Shown piece after piece: positions 46,514 through 58,475 of a stretch of 64,000 bases of DNA. Under the pieces are notes generated by a model that saw only the letters and a program-made list of their open reading frames with translations, was not told where the DNA came from and made no database searches. The stretch covers positions 27,022,699-27,086,698 of the forward strand of contig OY997642.1 in assembly GCA_963921795.1 (NCBI GenBank). Direction: 5' to 3'. The stretch is from Nannobrachium achirus (taxonomy: Eukaryota; Chordata; Actinopteri; Myctophiformes; Myctophidae). Each line of letters begins with the position of its first letter. Position 1 is the first letter of the stretch. The position numbers and the translations under genes were made by a program.

Positions 46514-47797
46514 TTAAGCATGAATATCAACATCCAACAATGCTTCATGTTGAGCCATAGACTCAATCAACCGACACACAGGCCTAACAGCCCTTCCAAA
46601 TCGTGTGGTGCGTCGGGGACGCGCATCCTGGCCCCGAGGCAAATCAGAGTAGAGAGGGGAGGGGGCAGCCAGAGGGGAGGGGCTCGGCATCAAGGGGGCA
46701 GGAGTCACAGGGGGGTCATTGGGCACAGGGGAGAGACCTGGCCTAGGAGTGACATGTGGTCCAGAGGAGGAACAAGAGGGAGCATAAGCCGCAGGCAAGT
46801 CATCTGGGGCCAGGGAGGATGCTTCCGACGGAGCATGTAGGCTGGCAGTGTCAGAGTCCCCATCAGTGGAGGACTGCTCAAGGACCCATGACACTGTGCG
46901 GTCATCACGATCACTGACACAGGAGAAGGAGTCAGACAAAGAGGGTGCAATAGTTGCTGCTGTTGCTGCTGTTGTATCCACATCAGACGCCTCATCCCCA
47001 TGCGGACCAGTCACGGGAGAGACACTGGACACACTGGCGGCAGGCTGAGAGACTGGGGTAGGGCCATCAGCCAAGGAGTCGTCCAAGGGCAGGAAATTAA
47101 CTGGCAGCAACAGGTTGCGATGTACCACTCGCTCATGCCCCTCCCGGTTTCTGATCCGGTGAATGTGGAGAGTAGGCTTTGAGGCAACAACGGTGTAGAT
47201 AACGGGGTCCCACTTATCAGACAGCTTCCGTTTCCCCTTCGCGCCCTTGTTTGCCACCAGCACCCTGTCACCAGGAAAGAGCGGCAGGCCCTTCACCCTC
47301 TTATTGTACTGGCCTGACTGATGCTTCCGTTCAGCTGAGCTGTTCTCCTGGGCCAGGAGCATGGCAGACTGCAGGTCGCCCACCAAAGACTTCACATAGG
47401 CATCATAGTCACAGACAGCGTCATCCAGTAGTACGTTCCTGAACATGAGATCGACTGGCAATCTGGGTACCCTTCCAAACATCAAGTAGAAGGGAGCAAA
47501 CCCCGTGGTTTCATGGGCAGTGCAATTGTAGACAAAGGTCATGGACTGGACCATCTGAGGCCATTTCAGTTTCGATCTCGGGGGCAGTGACCTCAACATG
47601 TTGCCCAACGTGCGGTTGAACCTCTCCGTACCCCCGTTCCCCATGGGATGATAAGGAGAGGTCCTCGATTTCCCAACCCCAGCCAACTCCAGCAGCTCAG
47701 CGACCAGCTCACTTTCAAAGTTGGCCCCCTGGTCAGAGTGGAGACGCTGGGGAAAACCATAAACGCAGAAGAAACTATCCCACAGCTTCTTTGCCAC
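46514..47797 (-). pseudogene. Ty3/Gypsy integrase C-terminal part, copy 1
   Basis: 427 open codons covering the second half of the integrase core and the C-terminal region. SDQGANF carries the second catalytic Asp, and SPYHPMGNGGTERFNRTL carries the catalytic Glu. FVYNCTAHETTGFAPFYLMF follows, then a chromo/GPY-like segment (GDRVLVANKGAKGKRKLSDKWDP) and a Pro/Ser/Asp-rich tail. The zinc-binding HHCC region, the first catalytic Asp and everything before are missing. The frame opens on GTG at the junction with LTR text and has a stop shortly upstream, so no native start exists. Confidence 0.85.
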
Positions 47798-48476
47798 CCA
47801 CCTCGTTCAATACGGAAACAGAATCAAAAGGTAACAACACATAAAACGTAACATACCTGACAACAATACAGAAAACACACGTCTCCAAGTTAATATAGCG
47901 CAGCATGGACTCCTTTCTAAACAAAATGAAACAGACACTGTATAAGTAATTTGCAACTTAAATAGTATTTTGTTATACAGTACAGAGAGATAACAAAGGC
48001 CAGACCACCCACCTCGTTCAATACGGAAACAGAATGAAGAGGTGGAGGTGTGGCGGGGCATTTATACAGTAGGAGGGGACTTAAAGGAGCCGTGGCCACA
48101 AATGCACTATAACATGGAGAATGTCAGGTAAAAGCCCTTATTTGTATATTTTGTGTAATTATATACACTTATATTTAATACTGTTACATTCACCCCCTCA
48201 GAATTACACAAAATTCACAACCCACATTACAAACAACGCCGGCCACAGGAAAAACAATACCACAATACAGTGGAATGACTCAGCCATAGCAGCTACCACA
48301 AAAAGGTTAAGAGACCAGAGACCAGTACTCCATAGACAACATGAGGTGCCATATACACCACACAAACCGAGGCCGTAGTTGAAGTGGGCACACATTGCAA
48401 AGAACAGAAAGCAAACAGATCAAGAGTCACTCACATTGACTTCATCTTTCCTTTCTTTACACATGAGAAGAAAAAA

Positions 48477-49760
48477 TTAAGCATGAATATCAACATCCAA
48501 CAATGCTTCATGTTGAGCCATAGACTCAATCAACCGACACACAGGCCTAACAGCCCTTCCAAATCGTGTGGTGCGTCGGGGACGCGCATCCTGGCCCCGA
48601 GGCAAATCAGAGTAGAGAGGGGAGGGGGCAGCCAGAGGGGAGGGGCTCGGCATCAAGGGGGCAGGAGTCACAGGGGGGTCATTGGGCACAGGGGAGAGAC
48701 CTGGCCTAGGAGTGACATGTGGTCCAGAGGAGGAACAAGAGGGAGCATAAGCCGCAGGCAAGTCATCTGGGGCCAGGGAGGATGCTTCCGACGGAGCATG
48801 TAGGCTGGCAGTGTCAGAGTCCCCATCAGTGGAGGACTGCTCAAGGACCCATGACACTGTGCGGTCATCACGATCACTGACACAGGAGAAGGAGTCAGAC
48901 AAAGAGGGTGCAATAGTTGCTGCTGTTGCTGCTGTTGTATCCACATCAGACGCCTCATCCCCATGCGGACCAGTCACGGGAGAGACACTGGACACACTGG
49001 CGGCAGGCTGAGAGACTGGGGTAGGGCCATCAGCCAAGGAGTCGTCCAAGGGCAGGAAATTAACTGGCAGCAACAGGTTGCGATGTACCACTCGCTCATG
49101 CCCCTCCCGGTTTCTGATCCGGTGAATGTGGAGAGTAGGCTTTGAGGCAACAACGGTGTAGATAACGGGGTCCCACTTATCAGACAGCTTCCGTTTCCCC
49201 TTCGCGCCCTTGTTTGCCACCAGCACCCTGTCACCAGGAAAGAGCGGCAGGCCCTTCACCCTCTTATTGTACTGGCCTGACTGATGCTTCCGTTCAGCTG
49301 AGCTGTTCTCCTGGGCCAGGAGCATGGCAGACTGCAGGTCGCCCACCAAAGACTTCACATAGGCATCATAGTCACAGACAGCGTCATCCAGTAGTACGTT
49401 CCTGAACATGAGATCGACTGGCAATCTGGGTACCCTTCCAAACATCAAGTAGAAGGGAGCGAACCCCGTGGTTTCATGGGCAGTGCAATTGTAGACAAAG
49501 GTCATGGACTGGACCATCTGAGGCCATTTCAGTTTCGATCTCGGGGGCAGTGACCTCAACATGTTGCCCAACGTGCGGTTGAACCTCTCCGTACCCCCGT
49601 TCCCCATGGGATGATAAGGAGAGGTCCTCGATTTCCCAACCCCAGCCAACTCCAGCAGCTCAGCGACCAGCTCACTTTCAAAGTTGGCCCCCTGGTCAGA
49701 GTGGAGACGCTGGGGAAAACCATAAACGCAGAAGAAACTATCCCACAGCTTCTTTGCCAT
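48477..49760 (-). pseudogene. Ty3/Gypsy integrase C-terminal part, copy 2
   Basis: Identical protein to the 46514-47797 copy. The only difference noticed is A at 47498 versus G at 49461, which is synonymous (Phe). Here the junction with the right LTR fragment makes the first codon ATG by chance. The duplication is therefore very young, or could be an assembly error. Confidence 0.85.
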
Positions 49761-50173
49761 CGTTCAATACGGAAACAGAATGAAGAGGTGGAGGTGTGGC
49801 AGGGCATTTATACAGTAGGAGGGGACTTAAAGGAGCCGTGGCCACAAATGCACTATAACATGGAGAATGTCAGGTAAAAGCCCTTATTTGTATATTTTGT
49901 GTAATTATATACACTTATATTTAATACTGTTACATATAGGCTATGTGTGCCAGTCAGATATTGGTCTGTAACTGTTTTGGGTCGCTGTATTATTGCACAT
50001 GGCATTAAGGCAAAGTCGGACTGTCACACAGCCGCCGGCGACGGTTGGGGAGCCCGATCATTGTGGCTCGTTTACCGGCCCGGTTTTGACTTGTTCCGCC
50101 AGTGGGCGGAGGAAACAATGCGAGGCACCAGCCATATGCACAGGCTCACAGCAGCCATTTTGTGTGTGAAGTT

Positions 50174-50496
50174 GGGTCTCTTCTCACTTCCTTCACAGGT
50201 GTTACCAATAATACTAATGAAGGCTCTGTTCCATTCTGAGTCAGGGTGCTGATATTGTGCATGATGGCTCACTGGAAACACTCTGCTACTAAGTGTGGTC
50301 CAGGGACCCTCATGGTTCCTTGGGGGTTCCAAATGACCCCTTAAAAGTTGTGTCCATTTGTACACTCTCAGAGTTATGGGGGTCCTTGAAATAAAAGTTT
50401 TGAGAACCACTGTGCTACAGTACATGGAATGGAACAGAGCTTTCTTAAGTATCATTGGTAACACCTTTGAAGGAAGTGAGAAGAGACCCAACTGGG
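50174..50496. mobile_element. foldback element interrupted by a hAT fragment
   Basis: gttgggtctcttctcacttc, cttcacaggtgttaccaat and their inverse at 50440-50496. Between the arms is a hAT-like piece at 50292-50412 with tgctact(a) / tgctacag at its borders. Confidence 0.65.
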
Positions 50497-50810
50497 AACC
50501 TTTCCGGTTGCCAAGCTGCCAACCCCTACATGCGTAGTTTACGAGCAATGGAAAGTCAACAATACAAATAGATGCTGAAATGGAGAGGAATGTGCCCAAA
50601 GCAGGCTTGTTTTTGGAGACAGGTCATGGAGCACGTGTTAATGTACTTTGGGGGCTTCATCGGCATGTGCCCCCGGCCACACTTATGACTGTTCTGCCAC
50701 ATGCCAAATGCCATGGAGGACTGTGAAGATGTCGGTGGTGTTCTTACTACTCCCACACAAGGGCAAGGCTGCTGCAACTTTAATTTGAAGTTATATCCAC
50801 AGTATATACA
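50497..50810. other. non-coding, nothing recognised
   Basis: No gene or repeat identified. Confidence 0.4.
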
Positions 50811-51382
50811 TACTTTTAAGATATAGGCCTACTGTATCTAGGACTACTATATGGAACAGGACATGTGTGGTCTGACTGTACCTCGTGCTGTATCCATTTA
50901 TGACTGATAAAGTATTCAATCTTTAAAGATTACGGTTTAAGTTTCCCTGTAGAAATTATATTGGACGTTTCCCGCTTAATAATTAGAACTTTCTGCACAC
51001 CTCTTTCTCCCCGTTCACCAATAAAACACATGCAAAAACACAAGTGAGCATACTGTGCTTGATTTTCAGGCGACCCCTCAAATCAGCGAAAATAGATACT
51101 TTTAAGATATAGGCCTACTGTATCTAGGACTACTATATGGAACAGGACATGTGTGGTCTGACTGTACCTTGTGCTGTATCCATTTATGACTGATAAAGTA
51201 TTCAATCTTTAAAGATTACGGTTTAAGTTTCCCTGTGGAAATTATATTGGACGTTTCCCGCTTAATAATTAGAACTTTCTGCACACCTCTTTCTCCCCGT
51301 TCACCAATAAAACACATGCAAAAACACAAGTGAGCATACTGTGCTTGATTTTCAGGCGACCCCTCAAATCAGCGAAAATAGC
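50811..51382. repeat. 286-bp tandem duplication ending in a hairpin arm
   Basis: Units start at 50811 and 51097 (tacttttaagatataggcc) and are almost identical (cctcg/ccttg, gtag/gtgg). The first unit breaks at cagcgaaaatag, exactly inside the left arm of a hairpin; the second runs on into the full hairpin. Confidence 0.9.
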
Positions 51383-51442
51383 CGATCTACAAGCTCACAG
51401 TACAACGCCCTGGAGTGAGCTTGTAGATTTGCTATTTTCACT
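51371..51442. repeat. short palindromic hairpin element, two-armed
   Basis: cgaaaatagccgatctacaa, gctcacag - loop - gtgagcttgtagatttgcta, ttttcact. Confidence 0.85.
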
Positions 51443-51554
51443 CTGCCTATAGTTAGGCAGAGTTTCAAAAACACTTCCAGGGTGCAGCATTGAACTCTGC
51501 ACACCCCTCAGAGAGTGTTTGGGTGAGAAGTTTCAAGGTAATTTGACAAACCAG

Positions 51555-51730
51555 AAGTATCCACGAGTTTCCAACGCCCCATAGTGCATTGCGCAAACGT
51601 CTGCATCGAGGTTCCGCCGCCGATTTACAAGCTCACAACGGGTTGCATCTGCGACGCGACATGAGCTTGTATGTCTGCTGTTAAACCCGGAAGTTTGGTC
51701 CTGATAGTCTCCAGTAAACCCCCGGGGAAA
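51555..51730 (+). repeat. dispersed repeat carrying a hairpin, copy 2
   Basis: Matches 19080-19265 including tagtgcattgcgca and the ccggaagt text after the hairpin. Confidence 0.6.
51619..51683. repeat. short palindromic hairpin element, two-armed
   Basis: cgatttacaagctcacaacg - loop - gcgacatgagcttgtatgtc. Confidence 0.8.
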
Positions 51731-51867
51731 CGGAAGTGGCCATTTCTTATTGGATTGGAAGCCGGTGGGACCATCCACCACGTAGCACTGGAACTGGGGT
51801 CATATGGCTCTTTAAAGCCCAGCCAATAGGATCACAGAGAGGGCCCTACATAAGGGTGGGGCTTAAA

Positions 51868-51965
51868 TGAGTAGTTCACCACCAAAATCACCTTTTGTCT
51901 ATTGAACTCGAGTCTCCATGGCGAGAGTAATCAATAGGAAGAAAACAAGTAATTTGGGGGGATTT
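51868..51965. mobile_element. worn copy of the AGGAGTAGTTCACC MITE
   Basis: gagtagttcaccaccaaaat and tctccatggcgagagtaatc as in 1706-1938 and 14852-15120; internal deletion. Confidence 0.55.
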
Positions 51966-52074
51966 ACAGCCTGAGCGTTGAGTTTGGTGTGGATCAGAGC
52001 AGTGGTGTGCCTTGCAGGTCCGCATGTAACGTTTGTGACGTCCACCCCCCTTTGACCATCAAACTACCCTCTAG

Positions 52075-52345
52075 GCCAGGGCTCTTCAATATTTTCAGGC
52101 CAAGGACCCCTTAGCTGAGAGAGATGAATTAGGGACCCGCCACTACATAATTGTATAAAGTTGTGTTGCATTTTAAAAATATAGATTTCTGAGATAGCTT
52201 AGACTTGCCCAATCATAATATGTATTTTCAGACAATTAACCACATGAACCGTCAATACTTATGTACTTATATACATTTCAATACTTGTCAATACTCTATT
52301 TTTCCCTCCACACCAAACCTCTTTGCCAAAAATAGCAGATCTAAA
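52075..52345. mobile_element. hAT-like left end with hairpin arm
   Basis: ccagggctcttcaatatttt, then ggccaaggacccc; one-armed hairpin at 52329-52360 (aaatagcagatctaaaagct). Confidence 0.45.
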
Positions 52346-52349
52346 AGCT

Positions 52350-52892
52350 CACATGTGGCAGCATACCGTTGCCCCCATCCATGCCAAATTTTGCACACAC
52401 ACTCCTTGACTGCCAAACAACAACCTCCAAGGACCCCCGGAGCCCCAGGGACCCGACCCCCAGATGTAAAAAATGACCAAATGTGGTCACACGTCACACC
52501 TTACACTTTTTCCCTGCTCATATCTCCGCAACCGTTGACCCGATCCATGCCAGATTTTGCACACACACTCCTTGCCTGCCAAACTACAACCTCCAAGGAC
52601 CCCCCGAGCCCCAGGGACCCCCAGGTCCCTGGGGGACCCCCATATGTAAAAAATGACCAAATGTGCAAAAATGACCACCCCAACGGGGCTGCTCACGGGG
52701 AATTCCTGGGGACCACCCACTCCTGGTGCTCCAGAACGGATGCAAAAGTGGTGGCGCTCCCAGTGGAGGACCCCCTCCACTGCAGCTCACATAAAATGCC
52801 CTAACTCGGCCTAGGAGCGTCCGGGAGAGCCGGGGCCGGTACCTATTCGTCCACCTACGGTCGCTTATCTCCCGATTAGGGAGTCTTACTGG
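52350..52892 (+). mobile_element. right part of a Helitron/Helentron-like element
   Basis: Right end ctcccgattagggagTCTTACTGG-T as in the other copies. The interior has two tandem units of about 190 bp (tgccaaattttgcacacaca at 52381 and tgccagattttgcacacaca at 52548). Left end lost into hAT text. Confidence 0.5.
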
Positions 52893-52970
52893 TAGATTTT
52901 TCTTATAGATATTAATTAATTGGTTTATTCATTGAATTCAAAAGTGGTGGACTTCAACTCCACTTCTACA

Positions 52971-54920
52971 TTTTTTTTTTTTTTTTTACAAATGTCTATT
53001 GTTTTTTGGCAGATGAACAAGGTAAAAGATTAATCACAAAAATGTACATATCTGCATTTTTTTTTACAATAAAGAAGAACAAAAGAAAACCAGAAAGAAC
53101 AGCCATACAAACACATTCATACAAGGTGGGGAAGAGGGTATGAGGGGGAGAGGGGGTCTCTCTGCTCTTAGCCTAGATGGAAAGGTCATCGATTATGGTC
53201 AGGGTGCCAATGTGGTCCAACATGGGCTGCCATTTTTTATAAAAGGACTCCAATGAGCCACCAAGCGAGGCTCTGAGCCTTTCCAATTTTATATAATACA
53301 ACATTTCTTGTATCCACCTATTGTGAGTAGGAGGGGACGGATGTATCCAATTTAAAAGAATTAACCTCCTAGCTAGTAGGGTCGTGAAAGCTATCACTCT
53401 TTGAATGGCAGATGTTGAATTGGGGATTGAGGTGAAACCGAAAATGGCAGTAAGGGGATCTGGATCGATACGCACACCTATTGCTCTGCTTAGGGTGTCA
53501 AAGGGTACAGCAGTCCAGAAACTTGTCAATTTAGAACAGGACCAAAACATGTGCATGTAGTCCGCTGGGGATTGTTTACATCTATTGCAGGCGTCTGATC
53601 TATCATGATATATCCTAGCCAGTTTGGCATTAGTAAAGTGAACTCTATGTAAGATTTTACACTGAATAAGCCTGTGCCTGGCACAAATAGAAGTAGTATA
53701 CCAGATCTAATATTTCATCCCACTGCTCGTCTGAGAGAGTCATTCCGAGGTCCAGGTCCCATGCAGCCCTTAAGGAGTTTAAACGAGTATGATTCAACTT
53801 GGAGATGTCATCGTAAATCATTGAAATTACATTTTTATCTCCAGGGTCAAACTTCAAAAAAGAATCAAAGGCAGTCTCTGGCGGACGATTAGGGTAATGA
53901 GGGTACATATTCCTGACAAAGTCTCTAATGGAGAAAGCGAAAATGGTGACTGTTGGGTAGCTTAAATTTTAATTTCAGTTCAGCAAATGAGGAGAATATA
54001 CCATTTGTAAAGACATCCTCGATAGATCGCACACCCCCTTCTGACCAGATCCGGAAGCCCGGGTCCGAGCATGACAGAGGGAAGAGGTGATTTCGATATA
54101 CAGGGGCAAGACCGGAAGCTGTATGTAAACCGTATTGTTTTCTCAGTTGAGACCAGATTTTCAATATTTACAACCAAGGGATTATCAGAGGCTTCCTTAA
54201 ACCGGATCAGCAACTGGGAGCAAGCCATAGACCATAGAGAATACTCCGAGGATGCAGCCTGCATCTCAGCCCATAGGGGCATAGAGCCTGTTGCTTGTTC
54301 AGTATTCCAAAGAAGTATCTTATTGATGTTAGCGGACCAGTAATAGTGGCGAATATTAGGAAGTGCTAAGCCTCCCTCATCTTTGGAAAGTTGGAGAACC
54401 TCTAGCCTAATACGTGCTTTTTTATTACACCATAGAAAGGTTCTGATAAGCCGGTCCAGATTGGTGAAGAATGATTTACTGATAAAAATAGGAATGTGTT
54501 GAAAAGGGTACAAGAATCGGGGGAGTATTATCATTTTAATCAAATTGACCCTACCCAATAGAGAGAGAGGCAAGGTAGACCAACGAGCCAATTCTTCTTT
54601 ACACTTATCTACCAGTGGGCCGAAGTTCCTGGTAAAAAGTCCAGTGAATTGATACCCAGGTATTTAAACCCCTCTGTAACTTTCCTAAAGGGAAAGCGAG
54701 AGTGGGGAATTTGATCGGCCGAGGGGTTAATTGCTAAGTACTCGCTTTTTTGGAGGTTAAGTTTATAGCCCGATAGCACCTTGAATTGTTCTATAATGCG
54801 CAAAATAATAGGTAGAGAGGACACTGGATGCGAAACATATAATAAAAGGTCATCCACTACTACATTTCTAAGACAAATATTGTACTTTTGACTCCACTCC
54901 CAGAAGGGACTCCCTGACAC
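52971..54920 (-). pseudogene. decayed L1-like LINE, ORF2 C-terminal half
   Basis: Poly(A) tail read as T17 at 52971-52987. Moving up the minus strand, open pieces in different frames give the last part of RT (a changed catalytic box with VVDDLLLY, then LNLQKSEYLAI and FKYLGI), the thumb and connection (LPLSLLGRVNLIKMIILPRF, FLWCNKKARI, DEGGLALPNIRHYYWS), and the C-terminal region with MHMFWSCSKLTSFW. At least four frame breaks separate them, and the endonuclease and most of RT are absent, so it is a dead 5'-truncated copy. The text before the tail includes a purine-rich stretch at 53125-53155. L1/Tx1-type is judged from these motifs. Confidence 0.85.
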
Positions 54921-54990
54921 AAAAAAACTCTATTATGAATGAGCCACTATTATATTATAGCCCTATTTCAACAACACATGGTGAGTCGGT

Positions 54991-55022
54991 GAAGCATTGC
55001 GAGCTTGTGGATCAGCTGTAGT
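54991..55022. repeat. hairpin element, single arm
   Basis: gcattgcgagcttgtggatc, agctgt. Confidence 0.5.
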
Positions 55023-55924
55023 CACAGTTTTTGAACAAAAAAAAGTCACAAGTGGAAAGTTTATCCATTCCCAAGAGGCAGTGCAGTTTGGAAAGTGCCA
55101 ACGATCTCTTCTGCTGCCTGAAAGCACAAAGATAGTATCACAATACTAGGATGAGCCATTTCAATGTCACAGCAGTCGGTCAGAAACAGTATTCTTTTGT
55201 TTCCCCATACAGTACATTGTAGCCCTACTTAAACCTAGAGACAGTTAAAGTGGTTAATTGTGGTTTGTGGGTTTTATAACTATTGGAGCAATGAAAAGTA
55301 TTAACAAGAGTCTGTGACTAATAACGATATTGGATCCATTTGGGACACAGGTTCTTTTTTCATTTTCTGAAAAATAACGTTTCTGTAAGTTGTACTTCTA
55401 GGAATGCACAAACTGCAACATTAATTTTTTCACTTTTACTCCATTGCACACCATTACATTGATTTGTACGCATTTTGATTCAGTGCACGTTCTGCTGGTT
55501 TATTCTCTCAGAGAGATTTCAAAATGCCTGCCAAAGAGACAGCTATTTCCTTTGGCAGCGTCAGTCACATGGCTTTGTTTGAACCCAGCGACACAGCACA
55601 CACAGTGTCAGGGGGTTTAACACCCAGATGTAACAGAACATGTAAGCAGTAGTATTTTGGTACAGGCAGAATTTACAGTAACTCATAAAAAGTAGCTTAC
55701 AGGCTTCTTAACGGCAGCTCTAGCATAGAGAAACAGGCTACATAAACGATCTGACAGAGGACAGAGGTTTTAAAAACACAAGGCCTAGAAACAAGAAGAC
55801 ATGACGGACAATAACACATGATGCTAGAGTGCAATCAGAATCATTTTATTTACAGACATAAGACTGTGGGTGAAATTCTTTTTTGGGAGATGGGAATCAA
55901 GCAGGTTGGACTGACAGCCACATT

Positions 55925-55990
55925 CCCGATCTACAAGCTCACAACGCATTGCCATGCGGCAAGTTGTGAGCTTGTAGATTGGTTCTTTTC
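55925..55990. repeat. short palindromic hairpin element, two-armed
   Basis: cccgatctacaagctcacaa - loop - ttgtgagcttgtagattggt. Confidence 0.8.
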
Positions 55991-57197
55991 AAATAGCCAA
56001 GGTAGGCCTATAATAGATAGATCTAGATAGATAGAAAAACAAGAACAGAGTACAGTAAAGTAAAGAGCAAGGTACAAGAGAGGGAACGAATAATATATAA
56101 ATATATATATACATAAAGTGTCCTTAAGCACAACTATCAAAATAGTACAGTGTCCAAATCAAAAGTGACCATAGCAGTCAATGCTAGTTAGTGCAACAAG
56201 TATCTCACGGTCATGTCAAACACAAGCAAAAAATACCCAAAACTACTAACACAACCTAATAGTGCAGTGTCAAAAAAGTCAGTGCGAAAAAAACAACTCG
56301 AAAGGAAAATAAACTAGAAATGGTGTCACAGCGAGACGCACATGAGCACCCTCCCTGGAAGGTCCTTAGAGGTCAGAGTCAGTACAACTATAGTTCCGTC
56401 ATCCTAGGTTAGGAAGGCAGTCCTCCTCAATCGACCTTTGTGTGTCTCATTGTACAGCTTAAGGGCAGACGGTAAAATATTTTCCTAGTCTCTCGCATCT
56501 CCGTCCTGGGTGGTTGCACTGCGTGTTTTCGTTGCGTTTTGGAAATCCGAAAGCCGTAGGCCAGGGAGAGAGAGAGGAAAGAGAGAGAGAGCAAGGGACT
56601 CAGTGCGACAGCTGCGAAAATCTGAAAAAATCAACCCTGGTCCGAAAATAAATACAAAACGGGCGGCAGTGTGCAAACGTGATTGACATAACGTAAGGTT
56701 GATTTTTTTATTCACGCACTCCGAAATAGTCGGCCCGAAAAACGCAGCAGTGTGCAAAGACCTTAACTCCAGTAACTGAAGATCTCCAGGAGGGAGGGCT
56801 AAAGTGGTAAGTATGTTTCATAATATTATAATTTAGATCTGCAAAGTAACTAGTACGTTTTCAAATAAATGTAGGGGAATAAAAGTACAATATTTGGATC
56901 CGAGATGTAGTGGGGTAGAAGTAAAAGTATTGGAAATTGGAAATACTCAAGTGCAGTGAAGACTGTCAATGAACTGCGCCCCCTGCCAATCCCCCCCAAG
57001 TCAACTGACCTAAACTGACTGACATTATGTAATTGCACTTTACAGCACTTTACTAAGACTGTGCATTTTGAAAGGATTGTACCATGGCTCTTTACCTACA
57101 TGGATTGTGTCGGTAACTTTTTAGATGAAATGCGTCATACACTGGGGTTCTTTTAAATGTTTGTTTATAATGTTTTTTTTTTCTTTTTTAGATAGGC
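55991..57197. other. non-coding, nothing recognised
   Basis: Small (GATA)-like run near 56013-56035 and a GA-rich stretch at 56565-56595. Open frames have no domain. Confidence 0.4.
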
Positions 57198-57620
57198 TTG
57201 GTGTTTTTTATGTTGCACTGCAAGTGGGGAGCGATATTTCATCTTCTGTGTGTATGTAAGTACATGGAGAAAGTGACAAATAAAGTAATTATTCTTAATT
57301 CTTGCTGTGTGGTCTATGTAATTTATTGGTGCTATGCTGTTTTATTGGACTATTTATTTTGTATTACTGTAAGTTGCAGGGCCATATTGGAAATGCGTGT
57401 TTCATTACACATTTATGTATATCCTGGGTTTAAGTTATATCATGATCACTTATATTTATTTTACCAAAAATCTAATCAAAGGACCCAAATGGCTGAGGGG
57501 TGGGATGGTACCATTTCTGTCTACTCACAGACTGTGTCTCAGAGGAGGGCTGTGGACAGTTCTGGACCTTGTATGTTAAATAAAAAACTGCTACTTTGCA
57601 GGAAATGCAAAAAAATATAA
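57198..57620 (+). other. 140-codon open frame of unknown status
   Basis: Preceded by a strong pyrimidine tract ending ttctttttttag (57189), which could be a 3' splice site, and followed by two AATAAA-like signals (57569, 57611). The protein is hydrophobic and Cys/Tyr-rich at its start, with no domain I recognise. Base composition is like the surrounding non-coding DNA. It may be the last exon of something or chance. Confidence 0.2.
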
Positions 57621-57775
57621 AATAAAAAAAGAACCTGTGTCACCTAATGTAGTCATATTATTTATACAATATTTTTACACAAACTCATGTTTATATTCAT
57701 CAGTTAAATAATTATAAAACCCACAGACACACTTAACCACTCTCCCTTTCACTTTCAGTATTCTTTTTCCTCCTT

Positions 57776-57840
57776 GAAAATAGCCGATCTAACAGCTCAC
57801 AATATGTTACGATGCCACGCATTGTGAGTGTGTTAGTTTG
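57776..57840. repeat. short palindromic hairpin element, two-armed
   Basis: gaaaatagccgatctaacag, ctcacaatatgt - loop - cgcattgtgagtgtgttagt. Confidence 0.7.
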
Positions 57841-58475
57841 TATATTGTCTCTACATTTGCAAGGTAGTCCTGTCCGACTCCTGTAATTCATTTACTGAAA
57901 TAAATGTACTTAATAGAGTTTCTGCCTGGCGATGACAATAATTCATTTTCAATTTGAGTAATGTTTACACCTCCGTCAAAAAGAAAGTTCACATCACTAG
58001 TAATTTAACATTCATCTATGTCTCGCGTCATCGGCAGTGAAAGTACGGAGTTCCCTGTTGAGTGCTGCTCTAACTTGGCATTGCCACGTTAATGTGTTTT
58101 TCCATTAGGGATGTTTTGATGGGTCTTTTTTATGATGCAAACTTTTCTTATTTTGTTTCCCCGAGTAGGAGATACAACGCAAAGGCTTAATGTGCTTTCA
58201 GGCACATTTAGGCAAATCCAGCATGAGAGAGGGGAAACTGAACTGTCATGCTGTCTGCACAATAACGATATTTGCATCAGAAAAGGATCACGGGATGTCG
58301 ACTCTGGTGTTGTTATTCAGTATTCTGTTCAAATGTTGGCAGCTCATATCAGGCCACGGCACGGCATTTAACCCATTTAGACCTGGAACGGACGGTTAGA
58401 TTTTAACCACTTTATTTGGCTGAATTGAAAGTAGGCTACTGGCCCTATTCTGATGAGGCGACCGACCACTGCAAT
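57841..58475. other. non-coding, nothing recognised
   Basis: No gene supported. Confidence 0.4.

Larger units (their letters stand above)
45695..49934 (-). mobile_element. rearranged Ty3/Gypsy-type LTR retrotransposon
   Basis: Outer ends are TGTAAC and GTTACA, with TATA at 45691-45694 and 49935-49938 as a likely 4-bp target duplication. The 3' LTR (minus sense) is 46225-45695, preceded by a polypurine tract (ctgagggggtgaa). The right-hand LTR keeps only 49934-49762 and is joined directly to integrase codons, so primer site, gag, protease, RT, RNase H and the front of integrase are deleted. A unit of 1,963 bp (integrase end + LTR part) is present twice (about 45836-47798 and 47799-49761). The 3' LTR also has an internal repeat (45779-45840 and 45897-45956). 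It cannot move on its own. Confidence 0.85.
55208..57770. mobile_element. possible decayed second copy of the kelch-bearing TIR element family
   Basis: Left text tagccctacttaaac... gtggtttgtgggttttata, and inverted right text tataaaacccacagacacac ending about 57757, resemble the TIR at 59067/61175. The interior is unrelated: no kelch sequence, a hairpin at 55925, and one 140-codon open frame of unknown meaning at 57198-57620. Confidence 0.35.

Noticed and set aside
46421-49877. Plus-strand frames within the LTR element
   Set aside because: They run antisense to the integrase frames and are duplicated with them; no independent motif.
52205-52804. 199-codon open frame
   Set aside because: Spans hAT and Helitron-like repeat text including two tandem units; composition follows the repeats.
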